Below the pieces are notes generated by a model that had not been told where the DNA came from, made no database searches, and worked only from the letters and a program-made list of their open reading frames with translations. Shown here piece after piece: positions 9,858-20,458 of a stretch of 28,338 bases of DNA (positions are counted from its first letter, which is position 1; each line of letters opens with the position of its first letter). The position numbers were made by a program, and so were the translations under genes. Source of the stretch: Entrophospora sp. SA101 (lineage: Eukaryota; Glomeromycota; Glomeromycetes; Entrophosporales; Entrophosporaceae); assembly GCA_958430865.1 (NCBI GenBank), contig CAUDNR010004255.1:1-28338 (forward strand), read 5' to 3'.

Positions 9858-10541
9858 TGTTCCTGCAGCAAAGCCAATGTTAAATGACCAACAAAGAACT
9901 AATCAATTAAATTGGTGTCTTGAGAGAAGGAGTTGGACGGTTAGAAAATGGAAATCTATCATTTGGAGTGATGAAAGTAGATTTACAATCTATAAAAATG
10001 ATGGACCAGGATATGTTTGGAGAACTCCTGGTACCAGGTTTAATATTGAAAACATGACTCCTACTGTGAAGTTTGGAGGTGGAGGCTTGATGATGTGGGG
10101 TTGTTTTTCAGGAAAACGTTTGGGCCCATTGATAGAAGTGGATGGTAAATTAAATAGCTTAGGATATATACGAATACTAGAAAACCATTTGTTACTTTAA
10201 TTGAAAAAGACTTTAATAAGAGGGGTATTTGTATCAAGATGACAATGCCCGTCCATACTGCGAAAGTTGTAAAAAATTGGTTTTTAACAAATAAAATTAA
10301 TGTTTTGTCTAATTGGCCAAGTCAGTCCCCTGACTTGAATCTAATTGAACATTTATGGTCAAAGTTGGAAAGAAGAATTAGAAGGCACCCAAAAAATATG
10401 AAAAATATTAATGAGTTGGAGTTCGCATTACAGGAAGAATGGAGTAAAATTCCAATGGATGTTCTATTCAGACTGATAGAAAGTATGCCAAGGAGAATAG
10501 AAGCTGTTATTAATAATAATGGGTGGCCAACCAAATATTGA
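9517..10541 (+). pseudogene. Broken Tc1-like transposase (DD34E type)
   Basis: The ATG at 9517 opens a 64-residue helix-turn-helix region (ISKIAKILDIHRTTISRTIK) that stops at 9711. A +1 frame continues NENQKTLKKILKRNNRKSAE to HELNIF. The catalytic region from 9877 reads NQLNWCLERRSWTVRKWKSI with WSDESRF holding the first Asp, then VWRTPGTRF, GGGGLMMWGCFSGKRLGP and ENHLLL, then a stop at 10200. Another frame gives YLYQDDNA with the second Asp, which breaks at the NARP/VHTA point by a small indel. The last frame gives [26 protein letters not shown] with the final Glu, and ends WPTKY at 10541. All DDE residues are readable but in different frames, so the protein is not made intact. Confidence 0.88.
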
Positions 10542-10628
10542 TTTTATTTAAAATTTTAGACATGATTATTATGCGAGTTCTTGAGCAATTTTTTTTTTGT
10601 TGATGTTTTTGATGATCATTTTCTTGGA

Positions 10629-10703
10629 AAAAAAAATTCGGACCAAGTTTTATTTTTTTATTTATTATTTTTCTTAGAAACGTTAGAGAAATGAAAATTT
10701 GCA
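10629..10703 (-). repeat. Right TIR of Tc1-like element
   Basis: Inverted partner of 9257-9331. It includes TTAGAAACGTTAGAGAA. Confidence 0.88.
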
Positions 10704-12044
10704 TATGGATTAACAAGGACCTAGGTTACAAAATGACATTATTTTTTTGTATATTAATATGTACGTTTTTGTGTAATTAGTTGTTTTAGGGTGTGCGTGA
10801 CTTTTGTCCAGTTAGTGTATAAATAAGTCTTTGGATTATAAACACCCAGGTAATTAATCAAACTGCCCAAAATTATGTTGTGCATTTGCTGATAATTTAA
10901 TAAATAGAGTTACTCTTTATTTATGTACTAAAGGGTAACTTTGACAAATCAGATTAATTATGAAAAATTACCGCAAAATTTCATCCAAATGCCAGTTTAT
11001 GCAACCTATTAAGCTTTGAACCAATCCACCGACTCTATTAATTAATAATTTATTCTTAATTGCTTAAAACATATTTATTATTTAAAGGCTATGTGTGTTA
11101 AGGATTTGATATTTCACAAGTTAATGTTCTACCTACAATTACAAGGTACAATTAAAAGTGTGTTGATATTTTATAAAATCTAATTATATGAATTTTGAAA
11201 TAAAATTCTCTTTTAATGGAAAGGTTTTTGAATATGGTATAAAGCAAGCAAGCTTAAATGTGAATATAATACTAATTGGGAATTGTGTAAATTATGCAAC
11301 ACATTGATTTAATGGTAATGAAAATATTGACAAGTTGATTAAATCATCCAGTTAAAGCAACGGGTTATGAAATTTTTCAATGGATTCCTTATTTAAAAGG
11401 TAAGCGAAGGTGAATTTGTGGAGCTACCTGAATAATTGTGGTGATAGTAGAGACATGACTGCAGCGTTAATAATTCTCAAAATATGCAAAAGATTAAGTC
11501 CCAAGTTTATATTGTATTGAAAAATATTTTATACTAAAATTTACAAATCAAATCAAGTTTAATACAATTCCTTTTGATCCTTCAAACATTACATCTTGAT
11601 GCTGTTTATTAAATAAAATTTATAATAATTGTGTTATTAATGCATTGTCTAAACCTATTAATAATGTTATTAAACTACTGTATGCTTGAATATAAAAATA
11701 CATCTGTTTCATAGTATATAATACTGACGTAGGGAAAGCGTTAAATATAAACCGTTTCTTTAAATTTTAAAGTTGTGCTCGCAACTCTAGTCACCTGTAT
11801 GTGGCGCAACTTCGAATTACTAATATTAATACCTCCCTGTGGGCGTTAAAATTAACTGCAAGTTTCCCGAAATGTTACTACTATTATAATACATATATTT
11901 AGTAGCTTGCATTTCACTTTTACCAAATTAATTTTTTTCATTGAAAAGGTCATTTTTCATCATTATTATTTTCGATGAATCATAAAATAATCGACAATTT
12001 AGAATTTCCTTTTCTTCTTTCTTTTAGTGTAAATTACATTTAAA
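10704..12044. other. Spacer between Tc1-like element and kinase gene
   Basis: The first about 115 bases may be terminal sequence of a Tc1-type element (GGTGTGCGTGACTTTTGTCC at 10790-10809). Around 11362-11401 a short minus-stop-free phrase, GYEIFQWIPYLKG, stands before a GTAAGC donor. It recalls the start of Rhizophagus TKL kinase domains but has no continuation. The last few hundred bases are presumably the kinase promoter. They are AT-rich and I can name no element in them. Confidence 0.4.
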
Positions 12045-13767
12045 ATGAGAATAACAATGAAGGAAAAAACAAAAAAATCATTTAAGGATTTTTTTAACAT
12101 CAAAAAGATATTTTTTAAAAAAAAATTCATCGATAATAATGATATAACCGACATTAATAACCTTTATAATAATATTATTATTAAGGATAATAACAACAAT
12201 AACAATAATTCAGCACCCCATACAACTACCAGTAATTTAACACCCAACAACAGCAACAGCAACAGGAACAGCAACAACAACAACGGCAACGACAATAACA
12301 ATGATTCCGAAATAATTAAGGGAACTTTAAAAGATCCAAAGAAATGGTTGGACGACGCAGAAATAGTTAAATTTCCTTACAACATATTTTCTGGTATTAC
12401 TTATATCAATAAAGGTGCTTCGGGACAAGTTTATAGAGCCAAATGGAAGAGTGATATGGATGTAGCATTGAAAGAAATTATGAAAAAGACGAAAAAAGAT
12501 GACGGTGAAGTTATGAAACAATTTGTCCACGAGGTATAACATTATTTAGACCCGTGAGTATTTGTAATTAGTTATCTATCACTAAAGTAATATTACGTGA
12601 CTATTTTTAGTTTAGATCACATAATCAAGTTGATGGCCATGAAAATATTTTGAATATTTATGGGATAACGCAAAGTAATATTTTTTTTACATTTAAAAAC
12701 CAATAAATAAAAAATTAATTAGTAATACATTCTATTTTTTTATTATACGAAAATTATAAAAATAGATCCTAAATCGGGAAATTATTCATTGGTTTTACAA
12801 TTCGCTAACCACGGGACGCTCCATGAATATTTGTCTGCAAATGTTGATAAATTGGACTGGACAAAAAAGTTAGGTTTGGCATATCAGCTTGCTAGTGGCA
12901 TACAAGCATTGCATAGTAAAGGAATAATTCATCGAGACTTGGTACTTCTTTAATGATTTTTCTTTCTTTAATAGTATAGCATTAACACATTGTTAACATT
13001 AACATTAACCTTACTATCGCTATAAATATTTGTTGTAGCATGCGGGAAATGTTCTTATAGTCGATGATAATATTAAGATTTCGGATTTCGGATTGTCAAA
13101 ATCTAGAGAAAAAGTTTATGGAAAAATTAGATATACAGATCCCAGATGTCTCGAACACCCTAAAAACGAGAAATCGGACATTTTTAGTTTAGGAATTTTG
13201 TTATGGCAAATCTCAAGTTGTAAACCACCATACGAATGGATTGAAAATGATCAGGATGTTTATTTATCTGGTGAAAGAGAAACTAAGGTTGATGGAACTC
13301 CTGAAGAGTACTTTGATTTATGCACTAGATGTTGGGACTCAGACCCAGATAATCGACCAGATATCAAATCTGTTGTTGAATATCTTGACAAACTAAGGGA
13401 ACAACATTATACTGTACCAACTATTATACAAAAATCCACGAACGAACACTTACAAAATGCTTCGACAGATTGTAATCATAGCAGTGGAGCGTATCACGAT
13501 TTTAAATTTAACGATCTTATGAATGAACAAGATCTGCTTATGAAACAAAATATGGGTAACACTAGTAATAGTGATCAATATATCAGTGATTCTAACACCA
13601 ACAACAATAACAATAATGACGACATAATTAACATTTTTAACGTGAATAGTTTTGACAATTCTAGTAATGCCGATACTTATTATAATTCATCCTTACATTC
13701 CATTACAATGATCGACCCATCTCCTCCCAAAGATAATAATTGTTATTTTTTTCGGTTTCGGAAATAA
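12045..13767 (+). CDS. TKL-like protein kinase, four exons
   Basis: The proposed exons are 12045-12533, 12611-12674, 12766-12941 and 13039-13767. All introns are GT-AG and the joined frame is open for 485 aa. The N-terminus is Lys-rich, followed by an Asn/Ser/Thr low-complexity linker (about residues 48-88). The kinase domain then shows a glycine loop GASGQV (124-129), VALK with Lys143, a helix-C Glu in FVHE (163), the catalytic loop HRDLHAGN (Asp242, Asn247), DFGLS (Asp259), DPR where APE-like sequence is usual, SDIFSLGILLWQISS, and CWDSDPDNRPD with the late conserved Arg. The substrate is unknown. HRDLHxxN and the overall style match the expanded TKL-like kinases of Glomeromycotina. The tail is Asn-rich and ends FFRFRK. 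A T7 run just before the stop, with coding-like sequence beyond it, suggests a frame slip. I chose the first ATG of the open frame; MKEK four codons later is possible. Confidence 0.88.
12188..12306 (+). repeat. AAC/AAT coding microsatellite (Asn-rich linker)
   Basis: Imperfect runs of AAC, AAT and AGC codons encode the Asn/Ser linker of the kinase. Such runs are length-variable and make this the least constrained part of the protein. Confidence 0.8.
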
Positions 13768-14022
13768 AAATAACAACAACAATGATGATGCCGATAAAAT
13801 AAATTATCAAACAAAAACCTCGAAGGAAATCTTGCATCTGCTGATGATGATAACAAAATAACAATGATAATAAAGATATCGACGACTATTGCCACTAATT
13901 CTATCGGGGACAGATTAATTCAATTAATTGCTTGAACGAAGAATCAAAAAATTCGGAAATGCCATCATTCATTTCTGACAATGACAGAGAAGATGACGAA
14001 ACTTTTTATTTTCTTGGATAAA
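13768..14022 (+). other. Out-of-frame coding-like tail of the kinase gene
   Basis: Directly after the kinase stop another frame reads NKNNNNNDDADKINYQTKT. Later frames read EGNLASADDDNK and LNEESKNSEMPSFISDNDRE with DDETFYFLG to a stop near 14022. The Asn/Asp/Ser bias matches the kinase tail. At least two frame changes are needed. A one-base length difference in the T run at about 13745-13751 would join the first block. Confidence 0.4.
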
Positions 14023-14196
14023 GGAATTTATACTATCGCAGATCACGAATCAATGATTCTATTTTATATTCTTCATGTTAATATTTATTTATTTTTATAT
14101 GTGAATATTTTATAAATAGGCACACAGCCAATAATGTTCAAACTAAACTAAAATCACGACTATACCAATTGAGTAGGTTCTATTCGAATAAGGTTT

Positions 14197-14286
14197 ATTC
14201 GAATTATTTGTTTTATTCGTTATGATTTTGAGTAATTGAAAGTTTATTTTGAGTGCTAGTAAACGAACAAAACGAATAATCCGAAT
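14197..14286. repeat. Imperfect inverted repeat downstream of the kinase
   Basis: The arm 14197-14221 (ATTCGAATTATTTGTTTTAT...) pairs with 14262-14286 over 25 bases with a few mismatches, around a loop of about 40 bases. It could be a transcript hairpin in the 3' region or a worn-down short inverted-repeat element. Confidence 0.55.
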
Positions 14287-14331
14287 TAAGATTGAGTACT
14301 ACCAATAGAAACTCTAGTGTTAAGCTGGCCG

Positions 14332-14332
<1 letters not shown>

Positions 14333-14384
<52 letters not shown>
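14333..14384. repeat. (TTA)n microsatellite
   Basis: A near-perfect array of about 17 TTA units, flanked by CTGGCCGG on the left. In one frame it reads as a Leu run, which I do not believe is translated. Confidence 0.95.
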
Positions 14385-14389
<5 letters not shown>

Positions 14390-16527
14390 TGCTTTCTTTA
14401 TTATTATTTATTATCTTTTATCTTGCTAAGAGCATTGTAAAATTCTTTTTTGGGCAACTGTACAGTTTTTTTTTAATCATTCTAATTAATCCATCACAAC
14501 CAAGTGTCTATGCCACTGAATTCTGCACTAAAATCGCAGACGTAAAAATGAATGTTAAGAGAAAAATTTTTTATCATTTAATTGATTTAGCCGGCTAAGC
14601 CGTTTAAAAATTCTTTGTCACCAGAAATAATATTGCATCAAATTTATATGAAACGATAGAATAAGAAAAAAAGTCTTTATAACATAGAAAAAAAAGAAAG
14701 ATATGTAGGTAGTCGCCATTCGAAGTTTTTTTTTTGATAAATTGCTTGTTTTCTATATACTCACTTTAGTTGGGCTGACAATGTTCTCTTGGTATTTTCA
14801 TTTTTAAATACTGTAGTATAAGTGGTTATTCATCCACGGATAGTTTAGAGTTTTGGAACCTCATGTTTATCAACTTGATATTCTTCTTCCATAAGATTCA
14901 ACTCTTCCGAGATAGCTTCAGCTCTATATTGTCTAGTTTGTTAGCTTCTCCAGCTAAAAAGAAGCATTGTAATAAAAGGCTAATATTTAATACCTTCAAT
15001 TTTTATAAAAAATATACACATTTATATTTGCATTATGAATCAAGTGTTGACATATAACCTAATTACCCACAAAATATTATCAGTTTATCATTTGTGAACA
15101 AGGAATAATAAAAATGTTGATATTACAACAAAAGAAAAATCCACATCTCTCGATAATTCTCTAACAATATTAGGAGAATCAAAACCCAGTGCAATATTCC
15201 AGAATATTCTGTTCCTGTCTTATTAGTAATTTTTTTGTGCTGTTTTACAAGTTACGAATTCTCCACCTATCTCACAATAAAACAGGGGTTTGAAGCTGTT
15301 TGACAGCACGAACTGAAAAAACAACATTATTGAGTTATATTTCAACTTTTTTTTTTTTGTTGGTGTGGGCCACCAATTCGTAGCAAATTGATCATAATGA
15401 ATCTGGTACAAAAATACCATGAAATTATAAATTATATGTATCTATTACTATATAAAAAAATCACTTGTTTGATAAAAAATTAATTGATATTTTACTACTT
15501 GTCAAGGCGAGAGTTTAAATGTCATTTGGTATATGAGATTAAATTATCATGTGACTTGGTCATTTCACAAGTAATTTGAGGTCATATGTCAACATTGTTC
15601 TATGATATTTTGAAATTGTAACTACTAATACTAATACTAATGAAGGAAACCCGGAATCCTAACCCAAAACTTTTCGAGAGCTTGGCAAAAATATGCTTGT
15701 AAAAATTCTAAGGAACTGTTCAATTAATAGGGAAATCACCAAACCATAATAATAATTAATTCAAAAAAATATACATATGCATCATCTAGAATTAGCGTTT
15801 GAAACTGTGACCAAGGGTTTCATAAAATTTTTTATAACGGTTACACGCCATATTCTGAGCAAACAATTACGATAGCCAATAACAACAACAACAATAATAA
15901 TGTTTACGAGATTATTAAATTACGGAATTATAGATGATTGCCCTCTTAATGATCATTATCGAAACTTAAGTTTCATAGTTGTCGAAATTATATCCAAAAT
16001 TTATTGACTCTTTAAGCTGAAGTAATAAGACAATATAAAATAAAATAAATAGAAAGGGTCTGATAATCTTACCGAATTAAGTAAAATCGACCAATAAGTT
16101 ATGCTTAATTTGATAAGATCGCTACTATGATCAGCCTTTTCTCAAACGCCTCCTTATTTAATTATAGATTGCACAATACTAATACAAAGAAGTTAAATAA
16201 GAAACAAATTATCTTTTTTTCCATATTAGTAGTGTACATATATTATACTGAAAAATTTATATATAATGGATAATTATTGTAAAAAAATGATTTTTTACTC
16301 TTCTTAATAATAATAAACCAAGGGTGCCATAGTCGTTCGAATCTTAGTATTAGCTTTTGTTTTATACACTTTATACGTTTTCTTTTTTCTTTCATTAAAT
16401 AACAAGAGAGCTGGCATCTCTTCGTTCTCTTTGTTATATAAATAGATTTTTATTTAAATAGATTATTAGTTGTATATAACCACTAATTTCAATTAATATA
16501 TATCTTAACTTGACATAATAATAAAGA
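14385..16527. other. Long AT-rich intergenic region
   Basis: No ORF has a domain, good exon structure or codon bias. A TAGCCGGCTAAGCC word at 14588-14601 echoes the CTGGCCGG at 14325-14332 on the other side of the microsatellite, which may mark a worn short element. A poly-T run lies at 15349-15359. The last few hundred bases presumably hold the promoter of the gene starting at 16528. CTTTGTTATATAAATAGA at 16428-16445 has a TATA-like word about 85 bases upstream of the ATG. Confidence 0.4.
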
Positions 16528-17968
16528 ATGAAAGGACAAAGCAGGAATTTTTATATTATTATAATAGTTTTCGCTCTTTTGCTACTTTTCACAAATTTGA
16601 ATACTAATGTACAAGCAGGTAGATCTCACAACTATATATTTTTCAAACTTTTTTACATCAAAAAAATAATTTTTGATTAACCGTTTTGACATTTTAGCTA
16701 AATTCATTCGCAATGAACAATCAAAAACTTGTTTACAATATGCAAGCAATTCAACCCAAAGTTGCACATCTATAATTCTTACAAGTTGTCCTGTTGATCG
16801 ATTTGGTGAAATTTCTGATTTAACAAAATGGAATCTTATTTCAACAAATCCATCTCAGCCATTATCAAATTCGACTGAAATTTTCATTGAATCCTTAGAT
16901 AACAAATTATGCCTTACCACCAAATCCAATTCTGCTGTGCAAGCTTGTCCTTGTGATAATGGGGTCACTCAAAAATGGAAACTGAATAGTGATGATACTT
17001 TCACGAGCAGCTCAAATAATGGAAAATGTTTAACAATGTTAGCTGATAATTTAGGCTTGGATACTTGTCAAAATAATTCTACACCTATGTCATGGAAAAC
17101 TTATAATGTTGCTCCTAGTAAGTTTTTATATGTATATATATTGGTATTTTTTATTTGTAAATTTATTTTTGACTCTAACAAATATATTTTATCAACTATT
17201 AGATGCTGTTAACATTTATATTAATCCATTATTTAGTGGAAATACTACCCAATTAGTTGTAGATCAATATACATCGAAAACTCTCCCAACAAGCATTTTC
17301 AAATCACCATTTTCACTTGAGATTCCACCCGGTTTTCTATTTGAGATTGATTCGGGAAAAAGCGATCCCATAATTTATGATTCTGATATTGCTCAAGCTG
17401 ATCCTATAAAATCATTAACTTCCACAATAATTGTCAAGTTAAAGTCTGGAGTGGTTATTTATGAACAACCTGCATATTTTGGTAACAGTGAGTTTTTTGA
17501 AGTTGGTGCTTCAGAAACAACTACTCAAACAAAAGCTATCATGATTGGTTCGGTTATGGTACCTGATGGTTTTCGTGGTGTTGTGTGGCAATCCTCTAAT
17601 TTCTCTGGTACAAATCTTGGTTTATTTGAACCTGTTGCCAATTTTACTGGTGTGTCCGTTGCTACTAATCAAGCACCAGCTGGCAGTTTCGATATATCTT
17701 CAGGTATTTTTTGTTTGATAAAAGTTGATTTGGTTTTTTTATTTAAAAAAAAAAAGAAGCTAATTCATTGTTTCCATTATTGTTATAGCATCATGTACAA
17801 ATGAATGTGGTTCAGGTGGTTTTTGTAATGAGAAAAAAACATGTGTTTGTAAGAATGGTTTCACTGGTGAAAAATGCGATCAATGTTTACCTGGTTTTTT
17901 TGGACCAAATTGTCAAGGTACTAACTATTATTATTACTATTATCAAAAATTATCAAAGAAAATATATT

Positions 17969-18010
<42 letters not shown>

Positions 18011-20174
18011 CTATGAAATAAATAGCATGTCAAACCTCATGTGGTGACCCAACAAAATTTACTTGTGAAGATGGTTTATCTGGTTCAGGAGCTTGCAAAT
18101 GTAAGGATGGATTCACTGGTGAAAAATGCGATCAATGTTTGCCTGGATTTTTCGGCACAAATTGTCAAGGTATTAATTATTTATTTATCTCATATATAAA
18201 AATTTTTATGATGAAAATAAAGGTAATAATCTTTTTTCAATAATAATCATGATTGATAATAATAGCATGTAATTGTGGAAACGGTACTTGTGATGATAAA
18301 GGAGCTTGTTCATGTAATGCTGGATGGGCCAATGATCCAAATGATCCCAAGAAACTATGTTCAACTTGTGATATTGGTTTTTTTGCTTCAGGAGAAGATT
18401 GCAAAGTTTGTTCATCGGGTTGTAATTCATGTGAAGCACAAACTGGTAAATGTACAGTATGTAAACCATCACTTGCTTTAAGTACTGATGATGCAACAAA
18501 ATGCGTTCCTGCAGCAAATAGTTGCACAGCTGGTCAATATTTCGACTCAGCATCACAACTATGTCAACCATGTAACACCCAATGCCAAACTTGTTATGGT
18601 CCCGGTCCTGGAGACTGTTTAAAATGTCTACCACCTTTAAGTTATTTTAATGGTGGATGCCTTCCACAAAAACCTACTAATGATGGTAAATGTCAACTAA
18701 ACGTTGCTACGCAGCAAGCATTTTTCATTGATAATTCGCAAGGTGCATGTGAAGGTAAATACAATTAATCAACATGTGTATTCCTATTTACTTATTATTT
18801 TATTTACATATAATTAATGTTTGGCATTTATGATTTTTTAATATAGCTTGTCCAAGTTCTTGCACTGATTGTTCTATACAAGGCTATACTCCACAAAGTC
18901 CAAAGGAGAGCATGACTTGTTCCAAATGCATGCCAGGCTTCGTTTTAGACAATGGTAAATGTGTTAAAACTTGTTCATCCAACAAATTTGCTGACAAAGA
19001 TATGACGTGTAAAGGTAACTTATTAATTTATTTACTTATTTGAAGCGATAATTTTATTATATTTAAATATTTAAATATATATACTATTATATCTCGCCTA
19101 GATTGTAATTCCGCATGCAAGTCATGTAGTGGGCCTCTTGAAAATCAATGTTTATCATGTTCAAATTCCGCTAATTTTGCTATTAATGGAGTATGTTCAC
19201 CAACGCCGTGTCCATCATCCTATGTGTCTTTAAATACAACATGTACAAAATGTCATCCAGATTGTGCAGAATGTTCAGGACCTGGTATCAATCAGTGTAC
19301 AAAATGTCCATCAAACAGACCAGTGCTAACCAAAGATGGCCAATGTATAGAAGTTTGTCCAATGGGAACATATCTTGATAGTACTGGCAAATGTCAACAA
19401 TGTAATAAAAAATGTTCATCATGTGTTGGTCCAGATGCTGATCAGTGCCTTGGTTGTTCAAATCAGTCAAATGTATTGATTGATGGTTCTTGTAATAGTT
19501 CATGCCCCCCGGGTACTAAATTAATAAAAAGTGAAAGACTATGCCAGAACGAAGAAAATAATCAATTGGTGCCACCTCAGCCAGCTGCTAATAGTGGTAA
19601 TGATACAGCGCAAGAAAAAAAGGGACTAGAATGGTGGCACATTCTAATAATAATTCTTTCAATAATCATATTCCTGGTTGGTATGGTGTTGTTGATCAGA
19701 TATTTGGCCGTTAAGAGAAGGAAGAAACAAACGGATGAGTTCAAGGAAGCGTTGGATGAGAATCATGTGAAAAAACAAGTGAGAAATTTGTATGAGATTG
19801 CACCCAGGTTGTTAAAGAAGAAAAAAAACAAGAGTCATAGAAACTCCCAATTGGCTGAACTTGAACCAGCATATTCGACAAACCCAAAAGAATTTAAACA
19901 AATTGACATTGATGTTGATGGAAGTATAGGAAATTATAACGCAACGACTTCTCAAATTTTTAACACTCCACCACCATATGATTCAAAAGCTGGTGAAATG
20001 TATTGGAAAAATAATGAATATGTTTTAAAACGAGCACCACCAACAACTGGCCAAACTGTTGCAAATGATGTTTATTATAATGGTGGTAGCAGTGGTACTA
20101 ATGAAAGTAATAGTGAAAATTGGAATGGTAAAATTGATAGAAAAAGTTCAAATTGGGGAGATAATTGGATATAA
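16528..20174 (+). CDS. Receptor-like membrane protein with EGF/furin-type Cys-rich repeats
   Basis: Proposed exons are 16528-16618, 16698-17117, 17203-17703, 17789-17917, 18026-18169, 18266-18754, 18847-19014 and 19102-20174, joining to a 1004-aa open frame. Residues 1-30 are a signal peptide (core IIIIVFALLLLF). Residues about 31-170 look like a ricin-B/beta-trefoil fold (Cys pairs, NKLCL, QKWKL, NGKCLTM). Residues about 171-337 contain two motifs, VVIYEQPAYFGNSEFFEV and GVVWQSSNFSGTN, like beta/gamma-crystallin strands. Two laminin/EGF-like modules follow (338-428), then furin-like Cys repeats (429-about 800; CxxCxxxCxxCxGP). A single membrane helix (about 827-849, HILIIILSIIIFLVGMVLLI) is followed by KRRKK and a tail of about 155 aa with a PPPYD motif. 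A surface adhesin or sensor role is inferred from the architecture. All seven introns are phase 1. Confidence 0.88.
17976..18007. repeat. (TA)n microsatellite in intron
   Basis: An alternating TA run within the fourth intron of the receptor-like gene (17918-18025), between the two near-identical EGF-like exons. Confidence 0.9.
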
Positions 20175-20458
20175 TGATAATATACCAATTTAAAATTTTT
20201 AATATATAAGAATAACATCAACCAATAATACCACACATATTCATATTCCTTAATTCTAATTTGTAATTTAAAAAAATTTATTTTTATTAATAAATAATTA
20301 ATGTTTACCTTTCATTATAAATTATTTTCCGTTTACTAATTTATAAATTTCATAAAATCTATAAAATTTACACCATCTCTAGTATTATCAATAATTTGAC
20401 TATTATGATTTATTGCACATTCAGGATATTTGACTTTACTTAATATTGAATTATTTAA
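20175..20458. other. 3' flank of receptor-like gene
   Basis: AT-rich sequence without a gene. AATAAATAATTAATG around 20290 could serve as a polyadenylation signal for the gene ending at 20174. Confidence 0.4.

Larger units (their letters stand above)
9257..10703 (+). mobile_element. Tc1-like transposon, about 1.45 kb
   Basis: The left end TGCAAATTTTCATTTCTC follows TA (9255-9256). The right end is its inverted copy, GAAAATTTGCA, followed by TA at 10704-10705. The inverted repeats are about 75 bp each (9257-9331 and 10629-10703) with only a few mismatches. The interior carries one transposase relic on the plus strand. The length fits Tc1-type elements. An alternative reading is that the true right end lies about 110 bases further out (see the finding at 10704-10817) and the left end was lost. 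The insertion lies in an intron of the host gene. Confidence 0.85.

Noticed and set aside
14317..14598. ORF with a poly-Leu run
   Set aside because: It is created by the TTA microsatellite. It has no domain, and the composition outside the run is not coding-like.
16582..16767. Minus-strand ORF over the start of the receptor-like gene
   Set aside because: It overlaps a signal-peptide exon, an intron and a beta-trefoil exon on the plus strand that join in phase.
18206..18634. Minus-strand ORFs opposite the Cys-rich exon
   Set aside because: They lie antisense to an exon with strong Cys-repeat periodicity and correct splice phases on the plus strand.
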